Part shown: piece by piece, positions 18,951-29,700 of the stretch
Numbering within the stretch: position 1 is the first letter of the stretch
How the letters are laid out: the number at the start of each line of letters is the position of its first letter
DNA from: an uncultured Saprospirales bacterium
GTDB taxonomy: Bacteria > Bacteroidota > Bacteroidia > Chitinophagales > Saprospiraceae
NCBI GenBank assembly: GCA_913061325.1
Contig: CAJXUU010000016.1
Coordinates: forward strand, 1-35,588
Direction of reading: 5' to 3'
DNA length: 35,588 bases
The notes under the pieces: generated by a model
The model's input: the letters and a program-made list of their open reading frames with translations, nothing else
Database searches by the model: none
Told to the model about the DNA's origin: nothing
Made by a program: the position numbers and the translations under genes

Positions 18951-19037
18951 TAGCGAAAGCAACTTTAGTTCTAAAGTTCTGAAGAACGTTATCAAGTACA
19001 AAAATTAGATGAGAACGACCTTCTTGAGAAAGCTTTT

Positions 19038-19075
19038 GGATACCAGATTAAGCAAACAATTATTATATGGGACTA
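19038..19075 (+). pseudogene. Relic of the tyrosine recombinase 3' end
   Basis: TAAGCAAACAATTATTAtATGGgACTA (from 19049) matches TAAGCAAACAATTATTAcATGGaACTA at the recombinase gene end (about 15143-15169): 17 exact nt, 25/27 overall. Confidence 0.5.
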
Positions 19076-19509
19076 TCGGATCTTGGTCTAGTGGCATGAA
19101 ATTTATACACCTTATTAAAAATGGGAAGGTAATTGGGTATTATCAGTTGGTAAAGAAGTAATTTTCTATTTTTTATCGAACTGTTTCTAGGTTTATGATT
19201 TAACTACTGCATATTTAAAACTCTTCGCACAAGCATTAGAATGTCGCATTCGGCAAATAAAGGGTCGATTTCTTTACCATTTTTATCATGTCCACAAAAC
19301 CCCTGTAAATAGGAACTTGAAATAGTAAGAAAACTCATTAAAGTTATCAAAGTCAAGTATCTGTGATTTTCTTACCTGATTTGTTCATATCTAAAAAAAG
19401 GATTCCATCCTATAGACGGACACAAAGTTTTCGTGGTTTGCTGTTGGTATGTTGAAAGTGAAATCTATAATGTTGAATGATGATATTCATTCTGAATAAA
19501 TCTAAAAAT

Positions 19510-19543
19510 AATAAAGCCTTTCGATTTATCGAAAGGCTTTATT
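19510..19543. terminator. Strong bidirectional terminator hairpin
   Basis: AATAAAGCCTTTCGAT-tt-ATCGAAAGGCTTTATT perfect inverted repeat with A/T flanks. Confidence 0.85.
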
Positions 19544-19582
19544 ATTTTTAATATTTTATGGTTCTTATTAATGTATCATTCC

Positions 19583-19798
19583 TTAATTAAGAACTACATT
19601 ATACCCTTTACGAATGTAGCTGCGAATATTCAACCAAAAAGCAACAAAAAGATATACTACAATAGGTGATCCTAAAGTACCAAAACTTAAATAAATGAAA
19701 TACAATCGAACGCGAGAAATTTGAATTCCCATTTTATTACCTAGATAGTGGCAAACACCAAATCCTTGTTTCTCTATTATGTTCTTTATACCTATCAC
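19583..19798 (-). CDS. PspC-domain-like small membrane protein
   Basis: GFGVCHYLGNKMGIQISRVRLYFIYLSFGTLGSPIVVYLFVAFWL resembles a PspC domain. Confidence 0.7.
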   Translation of the reverse strand: MIGIKNIIEKQGFGVCHYLGNKMGIQISRVRLYFIYLSFGTLGSPIVVYLFVAFWLNIRSYIRKGYNVVLN

Positions 19799-19906
19799 TT
19801 CGCTAAAGTAGGATAATTTTCTGAGAATTTCTATACTTCCATATATTTTGTTTAGTACTTAGCAAAGTAAGATTAAACAAAACAGTATTAAATAAATTGG
19901 AGGTAA

Positions 19907-20395
19907 TTATTTTATCTTTAGTTCCTTAGTTGCCACTACAGTGATCAATCCTCTATTTATTGTTTTTAATTCTAATAGATACTTACCTGGCGTGTCAAAT
20001 TTATAAGGGAATTCATTTGAAGTAATGATAACTCTCTCACCATTTCCCATATCTAACACATATCTAGACGCCTTTCTATCTTCTTTGAAAACAAAATTTA
20101 GCATTTTACCTGCTTTCTTTTTTCCACTGATTTTGAAGAAATCTTTAAATTTTGCATCTTTTGCATCTAAAGTAGCGTAGTCAGATACAGATGCTGCTGC
20201 AATGGCAAGATTTTGATAATTTGGATTGTTGTTATTGTTAGGACTTGAAGTAAATACGTACAATGATCCCATGAATCCTAAAAATGCGATTAGAAATAAA
20301 AGTATTTTTTCAACAAATTTTTGATTGAAATTCTCGTTTTGAGAAATTATAGTAGGGGTAGACAGTTCTAAACTAGAGTAATCGTTGATTCTCAT
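19907..20395 (-). CDS. Hypothetical protein with N-terminal TM anchor
   Basis: 162 aa with one TM (KILLFLIAFLGFMGSLYVFTS). Confidence 0.65.
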   Translation of the reverse strand: MRINDYSSLELSTPTIISQNENFNQKFVEKILLFLIAFLGFMGSLYVFTSSPNNNNNPNYQNLAIAAASVSDYATLDAKDAKFKDFFKISGKKKAGKMLNFVFKEDRKASRYVLDMGNGERVIITSNEFPYKFDTPGKYLLELKTINRGLITVVATKELKIK

Positions 20396-20677
20396 AATTA
20401 AATCGGATTTGAGTTATAATAAAATGTGCACACTGTATTTTGGGAATACTTTATACGCTGCAAAAGTATAGGAAAACTGGCCGATATAAAAGTAAATTGA
20501 CTAAAAATGTTAATAAAATCGAATATGTAATTGCTTGTATCTCTTTGATAAACAAATATATATATGGAACTAATTGATAATATGACAGATATATAATTGT
20601 TTTTTATATATAGTAAAAAAAATAATTTGTTACTAGTATCTTTCCGCTTTGATATAAACCTGAAAAATGATAGTGAA

Positions 20678-21490
20678 ATGAATGAAAATGATCAACTTAG
20701 AAAGTATTTTGAAGCTAATAAAGAGCTTTGGAATAATAAAACGGATGTTCATATTGAATCAGATTTTTATGATAATGAAAGTTTTTTATCCGGAAGGAAC
20801 TCTCTAAATGATATCGAACTAGAATACTTGAAAGATCTAAAAGGGAAGAAAGTACTTCACATCCAATGTCATTTTGGTCAAGATAGTATTTCTTTGGCTC
20901 GGATGGGGGCTGAAGTAACAGCGACCGATATTTCTAATAAAGCAATTAACGCAGCACGCAAATTCAATGAAGCCTGCGGTACAGACGTTACTTTTGTGGA
21001 GACGGATACTTATAATATTGGAAATTACGTCGAAGAAAAATTTGACATTGTTTTCATGTCTTATGGTGTAACATGCTGGTTGCCAGATATCAATAGGTTG
21101 TCGGAGATAGTAAATGCAAGATTAAAACCTGGCGGCAGACTGATTTGTGCAGAATTTCACCCCATGCTTTTCACTTTTGATTTTGATACGGATAAGATCA
21201 GTTATGGATATAATAATACTCATGTCTACGAAGAGGATGTAGAAGGCACCTATGCTCAAAATGAAGGTAAAGTTCTGAGAGGGAAAGAGTACTGTTGGCA
21301 ACATAGCTTGGAGGAATTATCAATGCCTTATATTAAAAGAGGTATGAATTTGTCCGCATTCAGAGAGTATTATTACTCTCCATATAATATATTTGATTCT
21401 ATGAAGGAAGTGGAAAAAGGCAAATTCGTATATGGTGATTTTCCTTATCCTATTCCACATGTTTATCTTTTCGAATTTACAAAAAAATAA
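20678..21490 (+). CDS. Class I SAM-dependent methyltransferase
   Basis: KKVLHIQCHFGQDSISLARMGAEVTATDISNKAINAAR motif I/II. Likely start at internal ATG 20678 (MNENDQLRKYFEANKELWN). Confidence 0.85.
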   Translation: MNENDQLRKYFEANKELWNNKTDVHIESDFYDNESFLSGRNSLNDIELEYLKDLKGKKVLHIQCHFGQDSISLARMGAEVTATDISNKAINAARKFNEACGTDVTFVETDTYNIGNYVEEKFDIVFMSYGVTCWLPDINRLSEIVNARLKPGGRLICAEFHPMLFTFDFDTDKISYGYNNTHVYEEDVEGTYAQNEGKVLRGKEYCWQHSLEELSMPYIKRGMNLSAFREYYYSPYNIFDSMKEVEKGKFVYGDFPYPIPHVYLFEFTKK

Positions 21491-21505
21491 ATAATGTTTT
21501 AAAAT

Positions 21506-23950
21506 ATGAGGTATAAACTAATCATACTCTTTTGTCTCTTTCTTAGTGATGTACAATCACAGGTTAGAAGTTTGGAATTCTCTATTGTAGATAAAATCAC
21601 AAATCTTCCAATACAGGATGCACATGTATTTATTGGTAATGCTACATTTGGTTCTATCACTGACGATAGTGGAAAATGTCAATTTGATATTCCTGAAGAT
21701 GTAACCAAGGAACTCGTAGTTTCTCATATGTCATATGATCTAGTTGTGCTGCAATTCAGCAAATACGATGGCTTACAGGATTATGATACGATATTTTTAA
21801 ACCCTAATGGTATTGATCTCAGTGAAATAGTGATCGAAGGAAAACGAGCAAAACAATGGAAGAAAAATTATAGGAAATTTTCAAGCGCATTTATCGGGAA
21901 AGGAAAGCGAGCGGCATTATGTGAAATAAAGAATCCTGAGGTACTTAGATTTGCTAAAGAAGATGGTGTTTTTAAAGCTACAGCAATCGATATATTAAAA
22001 ATAAAGAATCACTATTTGGGTTATGATGTTGATTTTTTGTTAAAAGAATTGACAATAGCAAAAGATGGGTCTATGAAGTATTTTGGGTATCCCAAATTTA
22101 CAGACCGAAGCCTGACAACGAATACGGTAGAAATTGAAGAAAACAGAAAAGAGGCTTATGAAAAAAGCATAAATCATTTCTTACTCAACCTTATTGCAGA
22201 TAACCTCACAGAAGCCAAATATAAAATAAAATTAAAGAGATATACTGGTATCGAATTCAAAGAAGTTAGTAGTCCTAAAAAGGCGGATTTAGTTTTCCTA
22301 GATTCACTGAGTGGGCTTCATCATATTATGTATAATGACTATCTCGAAGTTAAGCATTTAAGCATTCGAGAACCTCAAGACAAATCCATAGGAATGCCTG
22401 TTGGAGCAGCGGAGAGCAGTGTCTTTGGAATTAATTATCAAGAAAAAGGTACTAAAATCGGCAATCCTATTTCTATGTTATACAAAACTTCGCCTAGCCT
22501 GATAGTAGATAAATATGGGCAAATAATGAATCAAAAGAAAGTTCAAGAATATGGTTATTGGGCAGAGCAAAGAATTTCTAATTTATTACCATTTGACTAC
22601 GGATTTACTTTGGAATACAATAGATCTAAACAAGAAAATAAAAAGACCATCGAAAGGATTCCTGTAATAGAATTGGACACTACTTCAGTGACGATTACTC
22701 ATGCATTATTGTACGGAAATAAGGAAATTCGATCCCAAATTTTAGATTACATGGATCAAAATTGGAAAGAATCTTATCTCCCGCTTTTGTTAGATATCAA
22801 TCAGATGATCACTTCTGAAGATATAAATCCTAGAATCATTGAGTTATTAGCAAATAAGGCAAATATTTATAATTATTATGGTGGATTACAATGGATGTGG
22901 TCAGGAGATCCAGTTTATGATGAATTTTACTCTGATAATAAAGCTGAAATCTATAAACATACAGATCCACTTTTTCAATTATTTTTTCTTGGGCAACAAG
23001 AGACTGCCGAAATCAGTATGGATGAAATCGTTTGGGGCGGTGTGAAACATAATGGAATACCTCCGTTAAGAAGGCCAAAAATGATAGATGCAAGAAATGC
23101 AGACTATCTTGATGGAGATGATATAGTCTTCGGTATAGTGATCAATGGTGAAGCAAAAGCCTATCCTAAGAGAATACTTGCATGGCACGAGTTCTTTGTT
23201 GATAAAATTGGAGGAAAAAATATTGCGGGAGTGTATTGCACGCTCTGTGGTACCATGATAGCTTATGATATGAATCACCGAAATGATATTCACGATTTGA
23301 GTACGAGTGGTTTTTTATACAGATCGAATAAATTGATGTATGACAACAAGACAAAGTCGCTCTGGTCAACAATAGATGGTGAGCCAGTCCTCGGTCTCTT
23401 GGCGGGAAGGGGGATTAAACTAAATAGTTATCCTGTTGTTACTACAAAATGGAAGAATTGGAAAGCAGATCATCCAAATTCATTGGTGTTAGATCTTGAA
23501 ACAGGATTTGATAGGAATTATGATGAGGGCGAAGCTTACAAAGCATACTTCTCTCATGATGGATTGATGTTTCCTGTTCCTTTGGAAGACGATAGACTGG
23601 AAAATAAAGATGAAGTTCTCATAATAAGGTCACCACGATTTAAGACAGATCCTCTCGCAATCTCAATCAAATATTTAAAAAGGAAAAGGATTCATCATAA
23701 TAATGTGGCGGATAAAAACGTGATTGTAATTTCTGAAAAAGATGGTATGTCACGAGTCTATTATTCAAAAAATGTGAAGTTTAAGTCCTATAAGAAAGGT
23801 GTACTTACTGATAAAAAAGGAAAAGTCTGGACCGTAACTGATGAACACTTAATATCCAGCAATGGAAGGAAGTTGTTGAGAACCCCTGCTCATAATGCAT
23901 TTTGGTTTGCATGGTATAATATGTACCCTGAAACAAGATTGGTAAAGTGA
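21506..23950 (+). CDS. Carboxypeptidase-regulatory-like domain fused to DUF3179-type domain
   Basis: N-terminal FSIVDKITNLPIQDAHVFIGNATFGSITDDSGKCQF. C-terminal DDIVFGIVINGEAKAYPKRILAWHEFFVDKIGGKNIAGVYCTLCGTMIAYD... typical of DUF3179. Confidence 0.8.
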   Translation: MRYKLIILFCLFLSDVQSQVRSLEFSIVDKITNLPIQDAHVFIGNATFGSITDDSGKCQFDIPEDVTKELVVSHMSYDLVVLQFSKYDGLQDYDTIFLNPNGIDLSEIVIEGKRAKQWKKNYRKFSSAFIGKGKRAALCEIKNPEVLRFAKEDGVFKATAIDILKIKNHYLGYDVDFLLKELTIAKDGSMKYFGYPKFTDRSLTTNTVEIEENRKEAYEKSINHFLLNLIADNLTEAKYKIKLKRYTGIEFKEVSSPKKADLVFLDSLSGLHHIMYNDYLEVKHLSIREPQDKSIGMPVGAAESSVFGINYQEKGTKIGNPISMLYKTSPSLIVDKYGQIMNQKKVQEYGYWAEQRISNLLPFDYGFTLEYNRSKQENKKTIERIPVIELDTTSVTITHALLYGNKEIRSQILDYMDQNWKESYLPLLLDINQMITSEDINPRIIELLANKANIYNYYGGLQWMWSGDPVYDEFYSDNKAEIYKHTDPLFQLFFLGQQETAEISMDEIVWGGVKHNGIPPLRRPKMIDARNADYLDGDDIVFGIVINGEAKAYPKRILAWHEFFVDKIGGKNIAGVYCTLCGTMIAYDMNHRNDIHDLSTSGFLYRSNKLMYDNKTKSLWSTIDGEPVLGLLAGRGIKLNSYPVVTTKWKNWKADHPNSLVLDLETGFDRNYDEGEAYKAYFSHDGLMFPVPLEDDRLENKDEVLIIRSPRFKTDPLAISIKYLKRKRIHHNNVADKNVIVISEKDGMSRVYYSKNVKFKSYKKGVLTDKKGKVWTVTDEHLISSNGRKLLRTPAHNAFWFAWYNMYPETRLVK

Positions 23951-23960
23951 TAAGCTGAAA

Positions 23961-24515
23961 ATGAATCCCATGTGTAATTTGAAAGTCTTTTTATCTATAA
24001 TGTTAATTGCTTGCTGCATGATAAATTGCAGTACGAAAAAGGTAGTAACTGAGGATGAAGTTCAGCGAGCCCAAACAATTGATTTATTAATAAAGTATGA
24101 ACTGAATGGACTCAATGTTAATTACGATATGATCGCAATTGAGTCTGTAACAACGGGCGATATGTATTCGTATTTAGACGCATTGGATTTAGCACTTGAG
24201 AGTTTTCTGTATGATGATACCAATCCAGAATCGCCACTGCGTATTGTGCCAGGGGAAATGAAATCCTACAAAGGCAATGCCTCAAAACCACAACAACATC
24301 TGGAAAAATTAATAGAACTGATTAATAGTGGTGGTAGTTTATGCATGCCAGATGTCGATGGTGCTTCCGAGAACTGTTTGCATGCAGAAGAAGGAGAGAA
24401 TGTAGAAAATAATTGGATATTCTTACTTCAAATACCTGAGTTGTCAGATCATCATTTTTGGGCAATTGTACCTAAAGATGGGAAGGAGAAGGTTTATAAT
24501 TATGGATTTAATTGA
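23961..24515 (+). CDS. Putative lipoprotein
   Basis: Lipobox-like signal (LSIMLIACCMINCSTKK). 184 aa. Confidence 0.65.
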   Translation: MNPMCNLKVFLSIMLIACCMINCSTKKVVTEDEVQRAQTIDLLIKYELNGLNVNYDMIAIESVTTGDMYSYLDALDLALESFLYDDTNPESPLRIVPGEMKSYKGNASKPQQHLEKLIELINSGGSLCMPDVDGASENCLHAEEGENVENNWIFLLQIPELSDHHFWAIVPKDGKEKVYNYGFN

Positions 24516-24572
24516 GTAGATACCTCATCAAAAAGTTATTACCTTTATGCTTATAATCAACACAAATAAAAC

Positions 24573-25223
24573 GTGCTAAAAACAACCTCCCTCAAATACA
24601 AATACCCAAACGGGGAATCATTTGATTTTCCTGACTTTGAGTGCAAAGAAAAAGAACATCTCTTAGTTCTCGGTTCTTCAGGAGTGGGGAAGAGTACATT
24701 ATTACATTTGCTAGGTGGATTATTGACAACAAAACATGGATCCATAGAACTTGCAGGTCAAAATATGACGAAGCTGAGTAATAAAGCATTGGATCAATTT
24801 AGGGGAACTAATATTGGAATCATATTTCAAAACAATCACTTTATCTCCTCGTTAAGCGTGCTAGAAAATCTATTGATGTCACAGTATTTTTCTGGCAGCA
24901 AAGAAGATGAATCAAAATGTAAATCTCTTCTTGATAGACTCAATATAGGAGAGAAAGCATATAAGCCAATTAACACACTGAGTGAAGGTCAAAAACAAAG
25001 GGTAGCTATAGCACGAGCAGTGGTGAATAGTCCTAAATTGATACTAGCGGATGAACCTACATCAGCCCTTGATGATGATAATTGTAAAGAAGTTATTTCA
25101 CTTCTTGAAGAACAAGCTGAAATGGCTGGGGCGGCGTTGGTTATAGTGACACATGATGCAAGATTGAAGGATATTATTTCAAATCAGATTACATTATCTA
25201 ACCAAATAGCCTTAGCCAAATGA
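24573..25223 (+). CDS. ABC transporter ATP-binding protein (LolD/MacB-like)
   Basis: Walker A GSSGVGKSTLLHLLGG, signature LSEGQKQRVAIARA, Walker B LILADEPTSALD. Confidence 0.93.
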   Translation: MLKTTSLKYKYPNGESFDFPDFECKEKEHLLVLGSSGVGKSTLLHLLGGLLTTKHGSIELAGQNMTKLSNKALDQFRGTNIGIIFQNNHFISSLSVLENLLMSQYFSGSKEDESKCKSLLDRLNIGEKAYKPINTLSEGQKQRVAIARAVVNSPKLILADEPTSALDDDNCKEVISLLEEQAEMAGAALVIVTHDARLKDIISNQITLSNQIALAK

Positions 25224-26617
25224 AATTACTAAAGTTAGCTTGGAATAATATAATCCACAATCCGCTTAACCTGTTATTGAGCATTATTCTGTTTGGATTG
25301 GGTATAGGTTTGATCAATTTTTTAATACTTTTCAATACACAGTTGAAAAATAAGTTTGATAGTAATCTAGCTGGAATTGACCTCGTAATAGGATCTAAAG
25401 GATCACCACTCCAAATGATACTTTCTAGTATGTATCATGTAGATGCTCCAACTGGAAATGTAAAAGTAAGTGAAGTAAAGGCATTCTTAAATCCTAAACA
25501 CCCACTGATTAAAGCGGCTGTTCCTCTTTCACTAGGAGATAATTACAAATCATATAGAATAGTAGGTACAACAGATAGTTTGATGTCATTTTATCATGCA
25601 ACGCTACAACAAGGCAAGTTCTACGATAGAGATTTGGAAGTGGTGATAGGTAGAGCGGTAGCCGATGATACACGACTTAAATTAGGGGACAAATTCAAAA
25701 GTTCTCATGGATTCAATGATGATGACGATCTTGCTCATGATCATGCTGCATTTAAAGTCGTAGGTATTCTCAATGGAACAGGGAGTGTTATAGATCAATT
25801 GATCCTAACAAATCCATCAACTGTTTGGAAGGTCCATGATCATTCCAATGAGGAGAGTGCTCCAACTCCAAGTGAAGATGATGCTATTGACCATGATCAT
25901 GATGGGGATGGACATCCTGATCATGATCCAGAAGAGCACGTTGATCATGATCACGATGGCGACGGTATTCCTGATCATGCTGCAGGAGACCATGAAGGCC
26001 ACGATCATTCAGCTCACGACCATGGACCTGTAGCTAGAACGAATGCAGAGTTGCTTAACTACCCAGATAAAGAGATAACAACCTTACTTATAAAATTCAG
26101 AAATAGGACAAACTTCCAAGCCCTCAGCATGCCTCGATCTATTAATGATAATACAGATATGCAAGCTGCCTCGCCTGCGATAGAGATCAACAGATTGTAT
26201 GCTATGATTGGTTCTGGAAGGGTAATGCTAGAATGGTTAGCTGCTTTGATTGGGATCATATCAGCAATAAGCATCTTTATCGTGTTGCTGAAGTCTATGA
26301 GAGAACGAAAGTATGAGTTAGCACTGATAAGAGTAATGGGTGGAAGTCGATCTAGTTTATATTCCTTGATTACAATAGAGGGCATGATAATGACGGCTAT
26401 CGGATTTTTCGTTGGTTTTATTCTTAGTCATATTGGAATGGAGATACTGGCGGGTTCATTGAAGAGTTCATATAAATATTCCTTCACTGGGTGGCAATTT
26501 ATGAAAGAAGAATGGATGTTGTTAGGTCTTTCTTTACTGATTGGAGTTGTAGCATCTTTGATTCCTGCCATCAGCGCAGCTAAAATGGATATTCACGAAA
26601 CGCTGAATGATCGATAA
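25220..26617 (+). CDS. ABC transporter permease (FtsX/MacB-like) with His/Asp-rich loop
   Basis: Overlaps the ATPase stop. TM segments with C-terminal FtsX-like region (LKSMRERKYELALIRVMGGSRSSLYSLITIEG). Internal HDHDGDGHPDHD...GHDHSAHDHG insert. Confidence 0.9.
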   Translation: MKLLKLAWNNIIHNPLNLLLSIILFGLGIGLINFLILFNTQLKNKFDSNLAGIDLVIGSKGSPLQMILSSMYHVDAPTGNVKVSEVKAFLNPKHPLIKAAVPLSLGDNYKSYRIVGTTDSLMSFYHATLQQGKFYDRDLEVVIGRAVADDTRLKLGDKFKSSHGFNDDDDLAHDHAAFKVVGILNGTGSVIDQLILTNPSTVWKVHDHSNEESAPTPSEDDAIDHDHDGDGHPDHDPEEHVDHDHDGDGIPDHAAGDHEGHDHSAHDHGPVARTNAELLNYPDKEITTLLIKFRNRTNFQALSMPRSINDNTDMQAASPAIEINRLYAMIGSGRVMLEWLAALIGIISAISIFIVLLKSMRERKYELALIRVMGGSRSSLYSLITIEGMIMTAIGFFVGFILSHIGMEILAGSLKSSYKYSFTGWQFMKEEWMLLGLSLLIGVVASLIPAISAAKMDIHETLNDR

Positions 26618-26754
26618 ATTTTTACTTTAGTATACAATTCCTTCCATAACATTTCAAATTGCGGTTAATTGCTGACAAATTGGGCATGTAAAGCCTAGAG
26701 TTTGACTAGAAATCAATAGGGTTTTGTAATTTCATATTTCTAAATGTTAAGATT

Positions 26755-29700
26755 ATGAATTTGAAGAAAATTACGTTATTAACGCTTTTCTTTTGTTTTT
26801 CTATTGGTTCAAACTTAGTAGCTCAAGAGTGGATGGAAGAAAATAGAACTCCTGAAGAGAATCCGAATTTCAAAGAGATCATATCTCAGTTTAATACATA
26901 TTGGAAGGATAAAGAAGTTGGTCGAGGGAAAGGATATAAACCTGTAAAAAGATGGGAGTATCAATGGGGCCCAAGAGTTAACGAAGAAGGGTTTTTTCCT
27001 AGTGCTGGTAGTCACTATTCTGCATTTAGTAATTACTTAAAAGCCAATGATTTAGAGAGTAGATCTTCTATGACTAGTTGGGAAAGCTTAGGTCCATCTT
27101 CAAACACTAGTGGGTATGCTGGGACAGGTAGAGTAGCTTCCGTTGGTTTTCACCCTACAAATCAAAATATCGTATATGTGGGTTCTGGAGGAGGTGGAAT
27201 CTGGAAGACGACAGACGGAGGAGATTCTTGGATACCGATTTCTGACTATATAGGATCAATTGGAGTTTCAGCTATCATCGTTGATCCAGTGAATCCAGAG
27301 ACAGTATATATCGGCACAGGGGATGGAGATGCATCTGACAATTATTCTATTGGGGTATTAAAATCTACGGATGGTGGAACAACTTGGAATACTACAGGAC
27401 TAAACTGGTCTACGAATAATACGAATCTGATTAGGGCAATGGTCATGCATCCAAACGATGTGAATACTTTAATATTAGCATCAAACGATGGAATCTATCG
27501 AACTACGAATGGAGGAACATCTTGGACTAAAGAACAATCTGGCAATTTCTATGATATAGAATTGAAACCACAGAATACATCAAATACATTTTATGCATGC
27601 ACATCTAGCAGCATCTTCAGATCAACAAATAGTGGAGATACTTGGGCGTCGGAATATACTTTGTCAGGCACGAATAGAATAGCCTTAGCTACTTCTGAAG
27701 ACGAGGTCAATTATGTATATGCGCTTGCTTCCAAGTCATCGGGTAGTGGATTTAAAGGTGTGTATAGGTCAACTGATAGTGGACAAAATTATACGGAACA
27801 ATCAACTACCCCTAACATACTTGGATGGCAGCCAACAGGTTCTGATTCGAATGGACAAGGATGGTATGATTTGGTAATTGCCGTAGATCCGAATGATGCG
27901 AATAGTGTTCATGTAGGTGGCGTCAATCATTGGAGATCTACAGATGGTGGCGTGAATTGGGGAGTAAAATCTACTTGGAATGGAGCTGGAGGAGTTCAAG
28001 AAGTACATGCTGACAAACATATGCTCGAGTGGCAAGATAATAACACACTTTGGGAAGGAAATGATGGAGGAATCTATAAAACCACAAATAATGGTACGGC
28101 ATGGACTGATAGAACAACGAATCTGGTAATCAGTCAATTGTATAAGATAGGAGTATCAGAATTAGATAATAAGGTTATAGGTGGATTACAGGACAATGGA
28201 ACCAAAGTGAGGAACACCTCTGGAAACTGGAGTGATGAAATAGGTGGAGACGGAATGGATTGCGCCATAAATCCCAACAATGCAGATGTCTTATATGGGA
28301 GTCTATATTACGGCGATATTCGAAGATCAACTAACGGTGGCTCTTCATGGAGTAATATTTCAAATGCAATACCAGAAGAGTCTGGTGAAAATGCAGCTTG
28401 GGTTACTCCCTATGTACTGGACCCATCTAATCCTTCCACAATAGTAGTGGGTTATGAAAATGTATATCAATCTACAAATCAAGGAGATTCATGGACCAAG
28501 ATCGGTGATGGGCTAACCTCAAGTACATTGCAGTATGCTGAAATAGCACCTTCAGACTCGGATTATATCTATGTAGGAAGAGGTTCTCAATTATGGAGAA
28601 CCTCAGATGGTGGTACTAATTGGACAACATTGAGCGGGCCAGGTAGTAATACAGCTATGGTTAAGGCGCATCCTACTAATCCCATGACATTATATGCGGT
28701 AAGACAAAATTTTTCAAACGGTAATAAGGTATATGAATCTACAAATGGAGGAGACTCTTGGACTAATATTTCTGGTACGCTACCAAATATTCCAGCAAAT
28801 AGCATTGCTATTCATGACGATGGTGACGCAACTCTTTATGTTGGAATGGACATAGGGGTGTACTATAGAAATAGTTCTACATCAGATTGGGTACTGTACA
28901 ATACAGATCTCCCCAATGTGCAGGTTTCAGAAGTAGAGATTAAAGCACAATCAAATGAAATTTATATTGCAACCTACGGTAGAGGTGTATGGAAAAATAT
29001 TACAATAGGCTCATCTTCTATTTGTCCATATCCTTCATCAGTAGATGTTTCTGATATCATGAATAATTCAGCTGATTTATCATGGTCCGCTACCAACCCA
29101 AGCCCATCTGAAGGCTATGAGTGGGGATATAATACTTCCTCATCATTACCTGCAAGTACAACAGATACCAGTGGATTAAATGTTACAATCAATAATTTAG
29201 ATAGTGGTACCTCATATTACTTTTTTGTAAGAGCAAAATGTTCAGAGTCATCAAATTCTTCGTGGGTAACTGTTGGACCCTTTACAACCAAATATGGATG
29301 TGGAGATGATTTTTATGATTCTGGAGGATCTTCCAATGAATATGCAAATCAAGAAGATATCACCACTGTCATTTGCCCTGATGGACAAGACGAAGCTATA
29401 AAGCTCACATTCAACAATTTTAATATTGAATTCAATTGGGACGCACTTTATGTTTATAATGGGAATTCTATAAATAGTCCTCAATATTCAAGTGGTGCAG
29501 CATCAACACAGGCAGGTTTTCCAGCGGGCGGATATTATGGAACTACTATTCCTGGACCATTTACTTCAACAGATGAAACAGGATGTCTTACCATCCGATT
29601 TAGAAGTGATAATTTCGTGACCGAACTTGGTTGGGATGTGGATATATCATGTGAATTGTTGTGCTCAGATGAAGTTGTAAATACAAACGATGATGGATGG

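Noticed and set aside
25817-26033. Short ORFs on both strands in the His/Asp-rich loop
   Set aside because: Alternative frames of the repetitive GATCATGATCA-rich loop (Met/Ile-rich translations); the permease frame is clearly the real one.
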